A stretch of 64,000 bases of DNA from an uncultured Coriobacteriaceae bacterium (GTDB taxonomy: Bacteria > Actinomycetota > Coriobacteriia > Coriobacteriales > Atopobiaceae), in contig CACYTH010000002.1 in NCBI GenBank assembly GCA_902777325.1, positions 75,831-139,830 on the forward strand, read 5' to 3'. The position numbers were made by a program, and so were the translations under genes. Positions 9,062-19,600 of the stretch are shown piece by piece. Within the stretch, counting starts at the first letter, position 1; each line of letters begins with the position of its first letter. Under the pieces are notes generated by a model, which saw only the letters and a list, made by a program, of their open reading frames with translations, did no database searches and was not told the DNA's origin.

Positions 9062-9087
9062 TCGTTGGCCTTGGGACTAGGGCGGGG

Positions 9088-9192
9088 GACGGGTGGGACA
9101 GGGTGGGACAGGGGACGTGCCTGGTGTCCCACCTTGGTCTAACCAAGGTGGGACACCAGGCACGTCCCCTGTCCCACCCTGTCCCACCCGTC
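9088..9192. repeat. Perfect long palindrome (51-bp arms, 3-nt loop)
   Basis: Left arm 9088-9138 and right arm 9142-9192 are exact reverse complements around a CTA loop. The arms contain short iterations of GGGTGGGACA and then GGGGACGTGCC. A stem this long and perfect is far beyond a terminator and has no T-run. It looks like a REP/BIME-like or miniature mobile palindrome. It lies between the hydrolase stop and the HEPN gene. Confidence 0.9.
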
Positions 9193-9238
9193 GCAGTCGT
9201 CGCAAGTCACGTATCATGGGAGCTGACGAGGGGGTGGC

Positions 9239-10156
9239 ATGGAGAAGCAGTTCAGGTCCATAGGCGAGCAGATGGCGCTGCTGCGGATGCGCGGAGTTGA
9301 GACGGGCGAGCAGACCGCAGCGATACTCCTGCGCGACGGCTACTACGCCGTGGTCAACGGGTATGGCAAGGCGTTTCTCGACCAGTCAGCGAGCAGGGCG
9401 GCCGATGACGACCGCTACCGTCCCGGCACGACCTTCGACCAGATCTACCAGCTCTTTCTGTTTGACCGCGAGCTGCGTTCGGTGACCTTCCGCGCCGTGA
9501 TGTGCGTGGAGTCGACTCTTCGCGCCGTGCTCTCCCACACCTTCTGCGAGCACCACCGCAAGGCCAACGCGTACCTCAGGCGCGGATGCTACGCCCTGCA
9601 GGGCGAGTACCTGCGCGGCCCCGACCGCCACGAGGGCGACCTCACCTGGATGATCAACACGCTCGAGCACCACGCGCGCGGGCACATCGTAGACGAGCAC
9701 GACGACGAGCCCCGCGACAGTAACCGCGTGGCCTGGTACCGCGAGAACTACGACCAGGTGCCCCTCTGGGTGCTCTTCTCCGACCTGACCTTCGGCAACC
9801 TTCGCTACTTCTTCGCGCTGATGAAGCGCGGCGAGCAGCGCCAGGTGTGCCAGCGCATGCGCGAGGCCTGCGGCGCCACGCACGAGGGCAAGACCCTCTC
9901 CCCCGCCGGCATGCTGCACGACCTCGAGACCCTAAGCGAGCTGCGCAACGACTGCGCCCACGAGGAGCGCATCTACGACGCGCGCTTTGGCGACGACGAG
10001 CTCACCTACGTGCAGGTCGTCGACGTGCTTGCCGCCTACCTTGCCGATCAGGACGAGCGGCGCCTGGCCGACGACATCGATTCCCTCGTGGCGCGCACCG
10101 TCGCCCAGACGCCATCGCTGGCTCGCGTCCTGGCGTCAAACGGGTTCGAAGCATAG
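9239..10156 (+). CDS. Abi-like (AbiF/AbiD family) HEPN protein
   Basis: 305 aa, resembling the Abi_2 (AbiD/AbiF) abortive-infection family: an N-terminal 'REGLxxDGYYxxxNGYxxxF'-like segment (LLRDGYYAVVNGYGKAF), then FDQIYQLFLFDRELRS, then the segment PLWVLFSDLTFGNLRYFF. A HEPN motif R-x4-H is visible as RNDCAH near residue 240. HEPN proteins of this type are usually RNases in phage defence or toxin roles. The ATG at 9239 follows GAGGGGGTGGC. No antitoxin-like partner is adjacent. The long palindrome lies 46 bp upstream. Confidence 0.85.
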   Translation: MEKQFRSIGEQMALLRMRGVETGEQTAAILLRDGYYAVVNGYGKAFLDQSASRAADDDRYRPGTTFDQIYQLFLFDRELRSVTFRAVMCVESTLRAVLSHTFCEHHRKANAYLRRGCYALQGEYLRGPDRHEGDLTWMINTLEHHARGHIVDEHDDEPRDSNRVAWYRENYDQVPLWVLFSDLTFGNLRYFFALMKRGEQRQVCQRMREACGATHEGKTLSPAGMLHDLETLSELRNDCAHEERIYDARFGDDELTYVQVVDVLAAYLADQDERRLADDIDSLVARTVAQTPSLARVLASNGFEA

Positions 10157-10158
10157 AG

Positions 10159-10186
10159 AAGGGCGCCGGAGCACTCCGACGCCCTT
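10159..10186. terminator. Shared terminator between the convergent Abi and dnaE genes
   Basis: Hairpin of 12-bp arms with one mismatch (AAGGGCG...CGCCCTT), 4-nt loop, between two converging genes. It can work in both directions, though T-runs are weak. Confidence 0.6.
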
Positions 10187-10213
10187 GTCGCACTCTGTGC
10201 AGGAGCGCAGTGC

Positions 10214-13200
10214 CTATGCGTAGGCCACGTGCCCCTCCTGGCCAATCAGGTCCTGCACCTCGGCCTCCAGCAGGGCGTTGCGCGCGTCGACGCGCGTGGG
10301 CAGCTCCATGCGCATCGTGTTGCCCGACGCCTCCTGCACCAGAAGCTCCACGCGATCCATGCCGGCATAGCGCGAGAAGATGGAGTTGAGGTACTGCAGG
10401 CGGTCGTAGGTGAGCAGCTTGGGCGTCAAGAACACCTCGAGGACCTTGGGCTTGTTGGTGCGCTCCGAGAGCTCCATCGCCTGGACCTCCTGGCAGATGA
10501 TCTGGTTGCCGCGGTCGGAGCGCTCGAGCTTGCCCGTCACGCGCACGAACACGTTGCCCACGGTCTCGCCGGTCTCCTGGTCGATCTCGCCGGCCAGAAT
10601 CGACGCGCACTGCCGGTAGAGCTTGGGGAACACGACCAGCGTGATCTCGCCCTCCATGTCCTCGAGGGTGACGATGGCCATGTTGTCGCCGTTCTTGGTG
10701 GTCTTCTTGGCGACCGCCGTGACCATGCCGGCCAGATGGATGTTCTTGCCCTCGGGCACCTTGTAGCGCGTGGAGGTGGTGCCCGTCGCGGGGTTGACGT
10801 ACTCCTCGCTCAGCTCGATGTCGCTGATCATAACGTCGCGCGCCTTGGAGAGCGCGTACTCGTAGGGCCGCAGCGGATGGTCGGAGACGTAGATGCCCAG
10901 CACCTCGTGCTCCTGCGCGAGCTTGGCGGTACGGTCCCACTCGATGCCATCCGGCTCGGGCACGTCGCTCTCGAAGCCCGAGCCCGCCACGTCGGCAAAC
11001 ATGTCAAAGAGGGAGCTCTGGCCCGCGGCGCGGTCCTTCTGGCGCTTGATGGCCGCATCGATGATGTTCTCGGGGTTGTTCTTGTCGACGAAGTGCATCA
11101 TCTGCATGCGCGTGTAGCCCGTAGAGTCGAAGGCGCCGCTCTTGATGAGCGCCTCGATCACGCGACGGTTGGCCTGGCTCGAGTCGACGCGCTCCACGAA
11201 GTCGTGCAGGGTCTTGAAGGGGCCGCCCGCCTCGCGCTCGGCCATGATGGCCTCGCCCACGCCGGCACCCACGCCGCGGATGCCCGCAAAGCCAAAGCGG
11301 ACGCCCTCGGCCGTGGCCGTGAAGTCCTTTCCGCTCTCGTTGATGTCAGGCGGCAGGATGGCGACGCCCTCGTGACGGCATGCCGTCACGTAGTGGACGA
11401 TCTTCTCCGTCTTGCCCATGTAGCTGGTAAGGACCGATGCCATGTACTCCTTGGGGAAGTAGGCCTTGAGCCAGGCCGTCTGCATGACCAGGATGGCGTA
11501 TCCGGCCGAGTGGCTCTTGTTGAAGGCATAGGACGCGAACTCAAGAACGTCGTCCCAGATCTTCTGCGCGATCTGGCGGGTGTACTGGTTGTCCTCGGCA
11601 CCGTTCATCCAGTGGTCGTAGATGGTCTCGTCCTTGCCGTTCTCCCAGTGGAAGACCTCGTCGGTGAGCATCTTGATCTTCTTCTTGGCCACCGGCTTGC
11701 GGATGCGCGAGTCGGACTCTCCGGCCGAGAAGCCGCACATCTTCATGGAGATCTGCATGACCTGCTCCTGGTAGACCATGGTGCCGTAGGTCTCCTCCAG
11801 GATGTCGGACAGGCGGTTGTCGTAGAAGGCGACCTCCTTGCGGCCGTTCATGCGGTCGATGTAGTCGCTTACCATGCCGGCGCCGAGCGGGCCCGGGCGA
11901 TAGAGGGCGATAAGTGCCACGACCTGCTTGTACTCGCGCGGCTGCATGCCCTTGATGGTGGCCGTCATGCCCGCAGACTCGATCTGGAAGACGCCCGCCG
12001 TGTGGCCGCGGCCCATCAGCGCAAAGATGGCGGGGTCGTCGAAGGGAATCTTGTCGACGTCGATGTCCACGCAGGTGGCGCCGGGCTTGATGGTGGCACG
12101 CACAGCGTCGGGCATGCGGTCGATGTCCTCGATGTTCGGGTAGTTGGCACGGATGTTGCGCAGGGCCTTGGAGATGACCGTGAGGGTGCGCAGGCCCAGG
12201 AAGTCCATCTTGAGCAGGCCCATGTCCGCCACCGAGTGTCCCTCGTACTGGGTGATCTCGACGCCGCCCTTGGTGTCGAGCTTGGTGGGCACGTGGTCGT
12301 TAACGGGCGTTGGCGCGATGAGGACGGCGCAGGCGTGCACGCCCTCGCCGCGGGTCTTTCCCTCGATGGCCAGCGCCGCGTCGATGATGCGGTGCGCGTC
12401 CGCGTCCTTGTCGTAGGCGTCGCGGAAGTCCTGGCTGTAGAGGTCCTCCTTGCCGTCGGTCTTGTTGAGCACGAACTTGAGCTTGGCCTTTGGGTCGTTG
12501 CTGATCATCTTGGAGAGGCGCTGGCCCATGTACACCGGGAAGCCCAGCACGCGGTTGGCGTCGTTGATGGCCTGCTTGGCCTTGATGGTGGAGTAGGTGA
12601 TGACGTGGCTCACGCGGTCGGACCCATACAGCTCGCGGACGTGCTGCACGACCTCGAGCCGTCGCTCATCGTCGAAGTCCATGTCGATATCGGGCATCTC
12701 GGAGCGCTCGACGGACAGGAATCGCTCGAACATCAGGCCGTTCTCGAGCGGGTCGAAGGTGGTGATGTCCATGGCGTAGGCCACGATGGCGCCGGCGGCG
12801 GAGCCACGGCCCGGCCCGACGCCGATGCCGTTCTCCTTGGCCCAGCGCACGTACTCCTGCACGATCAGGAAGTAGTCCGCGAAGCCCTTGGTGCAGATGA
12901 CGTTGTACTCGTACTCGAAGCGCTCGAGCACGTTGACGCCGCCAATGGTGAGCTCGCGCCAGTTGTCCCCGTAGCGCTTGGCCAGGCCCTCCTCGCACTC
13001 CTTGCGGAAGCGCTCCTCGGAGGTCTCCCCCTCGGCCAGGCCAGGGAACTTGGGCAGGTACATGTGCGTCCAGTCGAGCTCGTAGTTGCACTTGTCCGCG
13101 ATCTCGAGCGTGGTGTCGCAGGCCTCGGGGAGCCAGGAGAAGAGCCGGCGCATCTCGTCCTCGGTCTTGAGGTAGAACTCCGTGCCCTCCATGTGCTTGC

Positions 13201-14125
13201 GGTTTGTGTTGTCGAGCTGGTCGGCGGTGCCGATGCAGCTGAGGATGTCCTGCGTGGGGGCGTCCTCGCGCGTGAGGTAGTGGAAGTCGTTGGTGGCGAC
13301 GATCTTGATGCCCAGCTTGCGCGCCAGCTTGACGAGCTGCTCGTCGAGGGAGCGGTCGTTGTAGCCGCCCCTGAACTCGAGCCCGTGGTCCTGCACCTCG
13401 ATGTAGAAGTCATCGCCAAAGATGCCCTGGAAGGTGCGGGCCCAGCGCTCGGCCTCGGCAAAGTTGCCGTCGAGGATGTTCTGCGGGATGATGCCCTGCA
13501 CGCAGGCGCTCTGGCAGACGATGCCCTCGTGGTACTCCTCGAGCATGGCCAGCGTGGTGCGTGGCTTGTAGTAGAACATCTCGTTGGCGGCCTTGGACAT
13601 CATCTTCATCAGGTTGACGTAGCCCGTCTCGTTCTTGGCGAGCAGGATGAGGTGATAGCGGCGCTGGCGCGTGCCCTTCTCGATGGTGTCGTCGGTGATG
13701 AAGTAGGCCTCGCAGCCAAAGATGGGCTTGATGACGGGCACGGGCTTGCATGCGTCCACGGCAGCAAGCGCGGCCTCGCGGTTTGCCTCGCCGCCGTTTG
13801 CCTGCCACGCCGCGACGTCGCGCTCCCACTGGGCGTGCACGTGGTCGTGCGGGCCGGCGTCAGGGGCGTCCGGCGCAGGCTCGTCGAGCTGCCAGCCCTT
13901 CTGGAAGCACTCGCGGTCGTGCGACCACTGCTTGTAGTCGGCGGCTCCCGAGTTGTACTTGCGGCACTCCAGGTCGAAGTTGGGCACGCCGAACATGTAG
14001 CCGTGGTCGGTCAGTGCGATGGCCGGCATGCCGAGGTCGACGGCGCGCTTTACCATGCCGGGGATGGACGTGGCGCCGTCGAGGATCGAGAAGTCGGAGT
14101 GGTTGTGAAGATGGACGAATGCCAT
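10214..14125 (-). CDS. dnaE: DNA polymerase III alpha subunit (DnaE)
   Basis: Replicative polymerase catalytic subunit, 1303 aa. It opens with the PHP domain (VHLHNHSDFSILDGA). The palm has the catalytic PDIDMDFDDERR; fingers motifs follow (GRGSAAGAIVAY precedes, YRPGPLGAGM and GYAILVMQTAWLK after). Tandem HhH and OB-fold regions end the protein (NIHLAGMVTAVAKKT; EGEITLVVFPKLY). Residues about 55-128 form an Asp/Pro/Ala-rich insertion inside the PHP domain that longer or shorter DnaE proteins do not all share. ATG 14125 has AAAGG upstream. A converging terminator lies at its 3' end. Confidence 0.98.
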   Translation of the reverse strand: MAFVHLHNHSDFSILDGATSIPGMVKRAVDLGMPAIALTDHGYMFGVPNFDLECRKYNSGAADYKQWSHDRECFQKGWQLDEPAPDAPDAGPHDHVHAQWERDVAAWQANGGEANREAALAAVDACKPVPVIKPIFGCEAYFITDDTIEKGTRQRRYHLILLAKNETGYVNLMKMMSKAANEMFYYKPRTTLAMLEEYHEGIVCQSACVQGIIPQNILDGNFAEAERWARTFQGIFGDDFYIEVQDHGLEFRGGYNDRSLDEQLVKLARKLGIKIVATNDFHYLTREDAPTQDILSCIGTADQLDNTNRKHMEGTEFYLKTEDEMRRLFSWLPEACDTTLEIADKCNYELDWTHMYLPKFPGLAEGETSEERFRKECEEGLAKRYGDNWRELTIGGVNVLERFEYEYNVICTKGFADYFLIVQEYVRWAKENGIGVGPGRGSAAGAIVAYAMDITTFDPLENGLMFERFLSVERSEMPDIDMDFDDERRLEVVQHVRELYGSDRVSHVITYSTIKAKQAINDANRVLGFPVYMGQRLSKMISNDPKAKLKFVLNKTDGKEDLYSQDFRDAYDKDADAHRIIDAALAIEGKTRGEGVHACAVLIAPTPVNDHVPTKLDTKGGVEITQYEGHSVADMGLLKMDFLGLRTLTVISKALRNIRANYPNIEDIDRMPDAVRATIKPGATCVDIDVDKIPFDDPAIFALMGRGHTAGVFQIESAGMTATIKGMQPREYKQVVALIALYRPGPLGAGMVSDYIDRMNGRKEVAFYDNRLSDILEETYGTMVYQEQVMQISMKMCGFSAGESDSRIRKPVAKKKIKMLTDEVFHWENGKDETIYDHWMNGAEDNQYTRQIAQKIWDDVLEFASYAFNKSHSAGYAILVMQTAWLKAYFPKEYMASVLTSYMGKTEKIVHYVTACRHEGVAILPPDINESGKDFTATAEGVRFGFAGIRGVGAGVGEAIMAEREAGGPFKTLHDFVERVDSSQANRRVIEALIKSGAFDSTGYTRMQMMHFVDKNNPENIIDAAIKRQKDRAAGQSSLFDMFADVAGSGFESDVPEPDGIEWDRTAKLAQEHEVLGIYVSDHPLRPYEYALSKARDVMISDIELSEEYVNPATGTTSTRYKVPEGKNIHLAGMVTAVAKKTTKNGDNMAIVTLEDMEGEITLVVFPKLYRQCASILAGEIDQETGETVGNVFVRVTGKLERSDRGNQIICQEVQAMELSERTNKPKVLEVFLTPKLLTYDRLQYLNSIFSRYAGMDRVELLVQEASGNTMRMELPTRVDARNALLEAEVQDLIGQEGHVAYA

Positions 14126-14363
14126 GCTGGGCCTTTCGAACGCGTGGTGTAGGGATTCATTCTAACCGAGGCAACGGACGCCAATTGGGTCTTGCTCGAA
14201 GCGGCGCGAAGAGGCAACAGCTTGTTCGGTCCGAGCCAGGCCGTGGCGGCCGCCACCTGACAGCCCCCGAGACTTGTGGAAACGGCAGATATTGCCCCTC
14301 TTGGCAACATATCGGATACGATAGTGCGGCTAAGACGACATCACCCGCAAAAGAAGGAGCCCC

Positions 14364-15761
14364 ATGGAGCACCCCAACGCCTGGACCACCTACACCGACG
14401 AGCAGCTCGCCGAGCTTGACGGCTTTGCTGCCGACTACACCACCTTCATCTCCCACAACAAGACCGAGCGCGAGTGCGTGGCCGAGGCCATCGAGATGGC
14501 ACGCGCCAAGGGCTACCGCAGCCTCGAGGAGTGCATCGAGGACGGCGGGCAGCTGCAGCCCGGCGACGGCGTCTATGCCTGTATGCGCGGTAAGTCGCTC
14601 ATCCTCGCAAAGATCGGCGAGCAGGACCTCACGCAGGGACTCAACATCCTAGGCGCCCACGTGGACAGCCCGCGCCTCGACATCAAGCAGAACCCCCTCG
14701 AGGAGAAGAACGACCTCGCCTACCTCGACACCCACTACTACGGTGGCATCAAGAAGTACCAGTGGGTGACCCTGCCCCTCGCCATCCACGGCGTGGTGGC
14801 CAAGAAGGACGGCAGCGTGGTGAGCGTCGTCGTGGGCGAGGATGCCACCGACCCGGTGTTCGTGATCTCCGACCTGCTCATCCACCTCTCGGCCGACCAG
14901 ATGGACAAGAACGCCGCCAAGGTGATCGAGGGCGAGATGCTCGACGTGATCGTCGGCCACAAGCCGCTTGCCATCAAGGGCGAGGACGACAAGAAGGACC
15001 TGGTCAAGCGCCAGATCCTGAGCCTCCTGGAGGAGCGCTACGGCATCGCCGAGCAGGACCTGCTTTCCGCCGAGCTCGAGGTGGTCCCCGCGGGACCCGC
15101 CCGCGACCTGGGCTTCGACCGCTCCATGATCTTGGGCTACGGCCATGACGACCGCAGCTGCTCGTACCCGAGCCTGCGCGCACAGCTCGCCCTCGAGAAG
15201 GCACCCGCGCGCACGGCCCTCACCATCCTGGTGGACAAGGAGGAGATCGGCTCCGTCGGCGCCACCGGCATGCAGAGCCACTTCTTCGAGAACGTGGTGG
15301 CCGAGCTTCTGGCGCTGACCGGCCATGGCGACGGCACGCTGGCGCTCAGGCGCTGCCTCATGAGCTCCGACATGCTCTCGAGCGACGTCTCCGCAGGATA
15401 CGACCCCTCCTTTGCAAGCGCCTTCGAGCCCAAGAACGCCGCGTACCTGGGGCACGGACTCGCCTTCAACAAGTACACGGGCGCCCGTGGCAAGAGCGGC
15501 TCCAACGACGCCGACGCCGAGTACGTGGCGCGCATCCGCGCCTGCATGGACGGTCATGACGTCAGGTGGCAGACGGCCGAGATCGGCAAGGTCGACCAGG
15601 GCGGTGGCGGCACCATCGCCTACATCCTGGCGAACTACGGCATCCGCGTCATCGACTGCGGCGTGCCCGTGCTCTCGATGCACGCCCCCTGGGAGGTGTG
15701 CTCCAAGGCGGACCTCTACGAGGCATACCGCGGCTACCAGGCGTTCCTTACGCTTGCCTAG
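14364..15761 (+). CDS. M18-family aminopeptidase
   Basis: 465 aa, cytoplasmic dinuclear-metal aminopeptidase of the M18 (aspartyl aminopeptidase/LAP4) family. Metal ligands and catalytic residues are visible: HVDSPRLDIK, LVDKEEIGSVGATGMQ, the DMLSSDVSAGYDP aspartate and the late HAPWEVCSKADLYEAYR histidine. Length and end fit the bacterial clostridial-type M18 proteins. The ATG follows AAAAGAAGGAGCCCC, an excellent ribosome-binding site. Monocistronic, with a strong hairpin just after the stop. Confidence 0.95.
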   Translation: MEHPNAWTTYTDEQLAELDGFAADYTTFISHNKTERECVAEAIEMARAKGYRSLEECIEDGGQLQPGDGVYACMRGKSLILAKIGEQDLTQGLNILGAHVDSPRLDIKQNPLEEKNDLAYLDTHYYGGIKKYQWVTLPLAIHGVVAKKDGSVVSVVVGEDATDPVFVISDLLIHLSADQMDKNAAKVIEGEMLDVIVGHKPLAIKGEDDKKDLVKRQILSLLEERYGIAEQDLLSAELEVVPAGPARDLGFDRSMILGYGHDDRSCSYPSLRAQLALEKAPARTALTILVDKEEIGSVGATGMQSHFFENVVAELLALTGHGDGTLALRRCLMSSDMLSSDVSAGYDPSFASAFEPKNAAYLGHGLAFNKYTGARGKSGSNDADAEYVARIRACMDGHDVRWQTAEIGKVDQGGGGTIAYILANYGIRVIDCGVPVLSMHAPWEVCSKADLYEAYRGYQAFLTLA

Positions 15762-15790
15762 CGCCTCGCCCACACCCGAACCCTAAAGCG

Positions 15791-15824
15791 CGAGCCTCCC
15801 TCCGCACCAGCGAAGGGAGGCTCG
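15791..15824 (+). terminator. Rho-independent terminator after the M18 aminopeptidase
   Basis: Perfect 11-bp arms (CGAGCCTCCCT / AGGGAGGCTCG) around a 12-nt loop, followed by TCTCTT. It also ends the converging gene at 15855 if used on the other strand. Confidence 0.8.
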
Positions 15825-15854
15825 TCTCTTCTGTCGGATGCCCTCTTGCGCGGC

Positions 15855-16520
15855 CTATGCGCCGGTGAGGGCCGAGAAGGCGGAGCTCACGCCCAGCACC
15901 ACGTCGGCGACGCTCGCGAGCGAGTCCACGACCTCGCTGGCAGAGCCGATCGTGCTGCGCAGCTCGTCAGCCCAGGCGTTCACCTCGTCGAAGTGAGACG
16001 TCTGGAGGGCGTCCGCCTGCTCCCTGCACGTGTCGACCACCGCCGCGGCATCGCTTACCTCCTGGGCGAGCTGCACGACCTGGCCGGCCTTTGCCTGCAC
16101 CTGCGAGGCATCAAGCTGGCCATCGACCAGAACGCCGCTGCCCGACAGCTCGTCCCATGCGTCGAGCACGGGAATCACCGCGTCATCGGAGAGCGTGCCC
16201 GCGATGGAGCTGATGGAGCGCATCGTCGAGACGTCGACGCCGAGCACGGGCAGCTTGGAGGCCAGGTCCCACTGCACGCCGTCAAGCTCGTCGGCCGCCT
16301 GGCTCGTGAGCGTGGCAGCCGTGCGTGCGTCAACGAGCGCCTGGGCATAGTCGCCCTTCTCGGCGTTCAGCTTAATCTGGTCGTAGCTGGCTGACGCCTC
16401 GGTCAGGAGGCTCTCCGCGCGCTTGAAGCTGAGCCCCAGCCAGCCGCCCATGCCTATCACGGCCACGAGCAGGAGCAGGAGGACGAGTTTGAGCAGGGTG
16501 TGGTTCTTCTTGCCGGCCAT
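15855..16520 (-). CDS. Membrane-anchored extracytoplasmic protein, resembles DUF4012 N-terminus
   Basis: 221 aa: short basic start (MAGKKNHTLLK), one strong transmembrane helix (about residues 10-30), then a helical, acidic outer domain. The segment ASKLPVLGVDVSTMRSIS resembles the conserved start of DUF4012 proteins found in actinobacteria, often near cell-wall or polysaccharide genes; the rest of that domain is absent, so this is a short version. I chose ATG 16520 because GGAGG lies 5 bp upstream; the frame extends to 16547 with no other support. Function is unknown. Confidence 0.75.
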   Translation of the reverse strand: MAGKKNHTLLKLVLLLLLVAVIGMGGWLGLSFKRAESLLTEASASYDQIKLNAEKGDYAQALVDARTAATLTSQAADELDGVQWDLASKLPVLGVDVSTMRSISSIAGTLSDDAVIPVLDAWDELSGSGVLVDGQLDASQVQAKAGQVVQLAQEVSDAAAVVDTCREQADALQTSHFDEVNAWADELRSTIGSASEVVDSLASVADVVLGVSSAFSALTGA

Positions 16521-16653
16521 GGGGACCTCCTTGGTCAAGCAGGGCAAACGGGGCCCAAGGGTTAGCGGGCACCTATCGCCATGCTACCCATTTGAGACCC
16601 CGCGAATACGCTCGCCGGGCACACCTGAATGGATTTGCCCTCGCCTCCCGCGA

Positions 16654-19600
16654 CTAGCCGATCTGGGGCAGTGCGCTCTGGTCAAAGCGGTACCGCACGA
16701 CCACCGGACCACCCGCCCCGTCATCCACCTCAACACAGACAAAGGCGCACTCCACGGTCTCGAAGCCCTGGTCCATGAGCACCCACGCGTAGAAGTTCGC
16801 CTGCATGCGGTGGCGGTCCTCGATCTGCTCGAGCGTGAGGCCGACGTCACCGGTCTTGTAGTCGACCACCAGGGCCTCGGTGGCGCCGCGGTCGCATGCG
16901 AGCAGGTCGATCGCGCCCTCCACGTAGTTGCCGTAGCGGGACTCCACCCGCACGAAGAAGGGCACCTCGGGCCTGACCAGATCGAACGCGAGCGCCTCGC
17001 GCCGTATCGCCGAGCCCTCCCAGCGGGCGATGGCCTCGCGCAGGCGCCTTGTCTGGCGCTGCGAGAGGTTCCAGGTGCGGGCGAGTGCTTCGAGGCGCTC
17101 CGGGTCGTGATCGCGCCGCGTCTCCACCATGGTCTGCGCCAACTCGTGGAAGGCGGAGCCGAGGTTGGTCGCCTTGTCGACGTCGTCGGTGTAGGCCGAG
17201 CCCTCCGCCTCGGCCTCCTGCTGAGCCTTGGGAGGCGTGGGCGGCAGCTTGGGTGCACCCTTGGCATCGCGGGGAGGCGCGGCAGCGGCGGCCTCCTCCA
17301 TGAGGGCGTGTGCCGACGAGTAGCTGAAGGTGCCCTCGCGCGCACGCCATCCCGTGACGGCAAACGTGCGCTCCTCGATCGGATAGAGCAGGAAGTGGTG
17401 CTCGGAAGCCTGCTCCTGCTCTGCGCCTTCGACCCCAAGAAGCGGAATCGTTGTCACGCTCTCGGGGAGAATGCCGTCAAAGCCCGCAAGCGTGTCCGCA
17501 GACGACACCAGCCACGGACCGCCCGAGCCACGCTCGGGAGCCGTCAGGCGAACCACGCGCGCGATGCCCTCGGTAGCCTGCACGGCAGCGCGCTCGTAGC
17601 GCACGGTGCCGTCGGCGGCAGCAATGCGCCGCTCGAGCTCGATCGGCGCCTCGGGCGTGACCTCGATCACGTGCTCGCCCGCCTCGAGCTCGTCCAGGTT
17701 GGGGAATGCGGAGAGCATGCCCAACGCAAGCTCGGAGACATACCTCTCGGTCCCCGAGACGGGCAGGCCCACCACCAGCGCCTCCTCGGCACGCGTGAGC
17801 GCCACGTAGAGCAGGCGCGCCTTCTCGGCGGCCTCGGCGGCAAGCTCTCGCTGGTCGAGGAAGGTCGCCCAGTCCACCACCGTACGGCAGGCGCCAGCGT
17901 CGTCAGGCACGTCGCAGGCCTTGCGCGCGGCCGAGAGGCTCCCTGCAGAGGGCCCAGGAGCTGCGCAGACCACGCAGCGGCCATCAATCCGGCCGAGCGA
18001 CAGACGTCCGGACGTGCTTGGGTTGCCCCAGCACTCCGACACGGCGGTCACGGCAAACTGGAGGCCCTTGGACCCGTGGATGGTCATCACTCGCACCGCA
18101 TCGACCTCGTCGCCCACCAGATTGGCAGGCGTGAGCTTTGCGGCGGCCAGCCAGCGGTCGAACTCGTCGGCCGCACGCGCCACGCCAAGGCCCAGGCTCA
18201 CCGTCAGCTCGCGCACGTAGCGCACGGCAGCCAGGACGTTTGCCGCCACGGAGAGGCCATCGGTGCCTTGGCGCTCCAGGCGCGCGAGCCAGCCGGACTC
18301 CTCCACCACGGCCTGGCACACCTCTGCGAGCTGCCAGCGCCCCATGCGCTCGAACGCCCTGCTCAGGACCTCGTGCGCGTGCCTCAGGCGCTCGGAGGGC
18401 TGGACGCCGCCATACAGGGTGAGGTCGCCCGTCACAAAGCACTGCTCCACGGGACGCTTGGTGGGCGCCTCGAGCACGTCCTGCTGGCGTGTGCCCAGCT
18501 GGCAGAAGTCATCGGCGTCCAGACGGAACATGTCGCTCGACAACAGGCGGAAGAGCCCCGTCTCGGTGTCGTGCGGGTTTGCCAGGGTGTGGAGCAGGGC
18601 CTGGATGACGCCGACCTCGGGCGTGCTGGTAAACGACGAGCCACCCGTGACCACCGCCTGCAGCCCACGAGCCCTGAGGGCATCGAGGTAGAGCCCCACC
18701 TTTGAGGTGGTGCCGAGCAGGAGCGCCATGCTGGACACCGGCTGGCCGGCGTCGCGGTACGAGGCGAGACGGTCGGCGATCTGGGCCGCCAACGTGGCGC
18801 TCATCAGCTCGGACTTGCCGCCCGCGGCCACCTCCAGGCGGATGCGGCACGGCTCGGCGCCGTCGGACCCGCGCGCGACGAGCCTGCTGGTGCGTCCGGC
18901 GTCGCCTGCCAGCTTGAGGAAGTCGCCGATCAGGCCTGCGTCGCCGCAGACGCGCTCCACCAGCGCGAGCACGTTGTGGTCGGAGCGGTAGTTGACGTCC
19001 ATGTCGATGTGCTGGCTCGTGGCAAGACCTCTGCCGCGCGCGCGGAAGACCTCGACGTCACCCCCGCGGAAGCGATAGATGGACTGCTGGGCATCCCCCA
19101 CCGTCGTCAGGTGGCAGGCGTCCTTGCCGGACAGCAGCGAGATGAGCCTGAGCTGCTTCTCGTCGGTGTCCTGGAACTCGTCGATCATCACCAGGCGGAA
19201 GCGGTCCGCATAGTCGCGCGCGATCTCGGGGTTGCCCTCCACCGCCTTGAGGGCCAGCCCGATGAGGTCGTTGTTGTCGAGGCTTGAGCGCTCGTGCTTG
19301 AGCTCGGCATAGCGCTCGTCGACCAGCCGTGCGAGCGCGACGATCTGGGGGCACAGCTCCTGCACGCGCTCGTACTGCGCCGCCATGGTGGCTATCGCAA
19401 GCTGGCGCTTGGCGTCCTCCTTGAAGGGCTTCTGGTCGGCCTTGGAGAGGGCAGGCACCTTGATGGAGGCGAGGGCCTCGCAGGCGCGCCTGGCTGTGCG
19501 CTCGCCCGGAGCGAGGCCCGCAAACGCAGACAGCGACGCCAGCGAGGCATCGGTCACCTCGCGCTGCTTGGGCGCAAGCTTGAACGAGGAGATGGACTCG

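Noticed and set aside
10229-14152. A 1307-codon open frame antisense to dnaE
   Set aside because: The amino-acid composition (Val/Leu/His/Arg/Ala runs) is that of a GC-driven mirror frame of dnaE; no motif or ribosome-binding site supports it.
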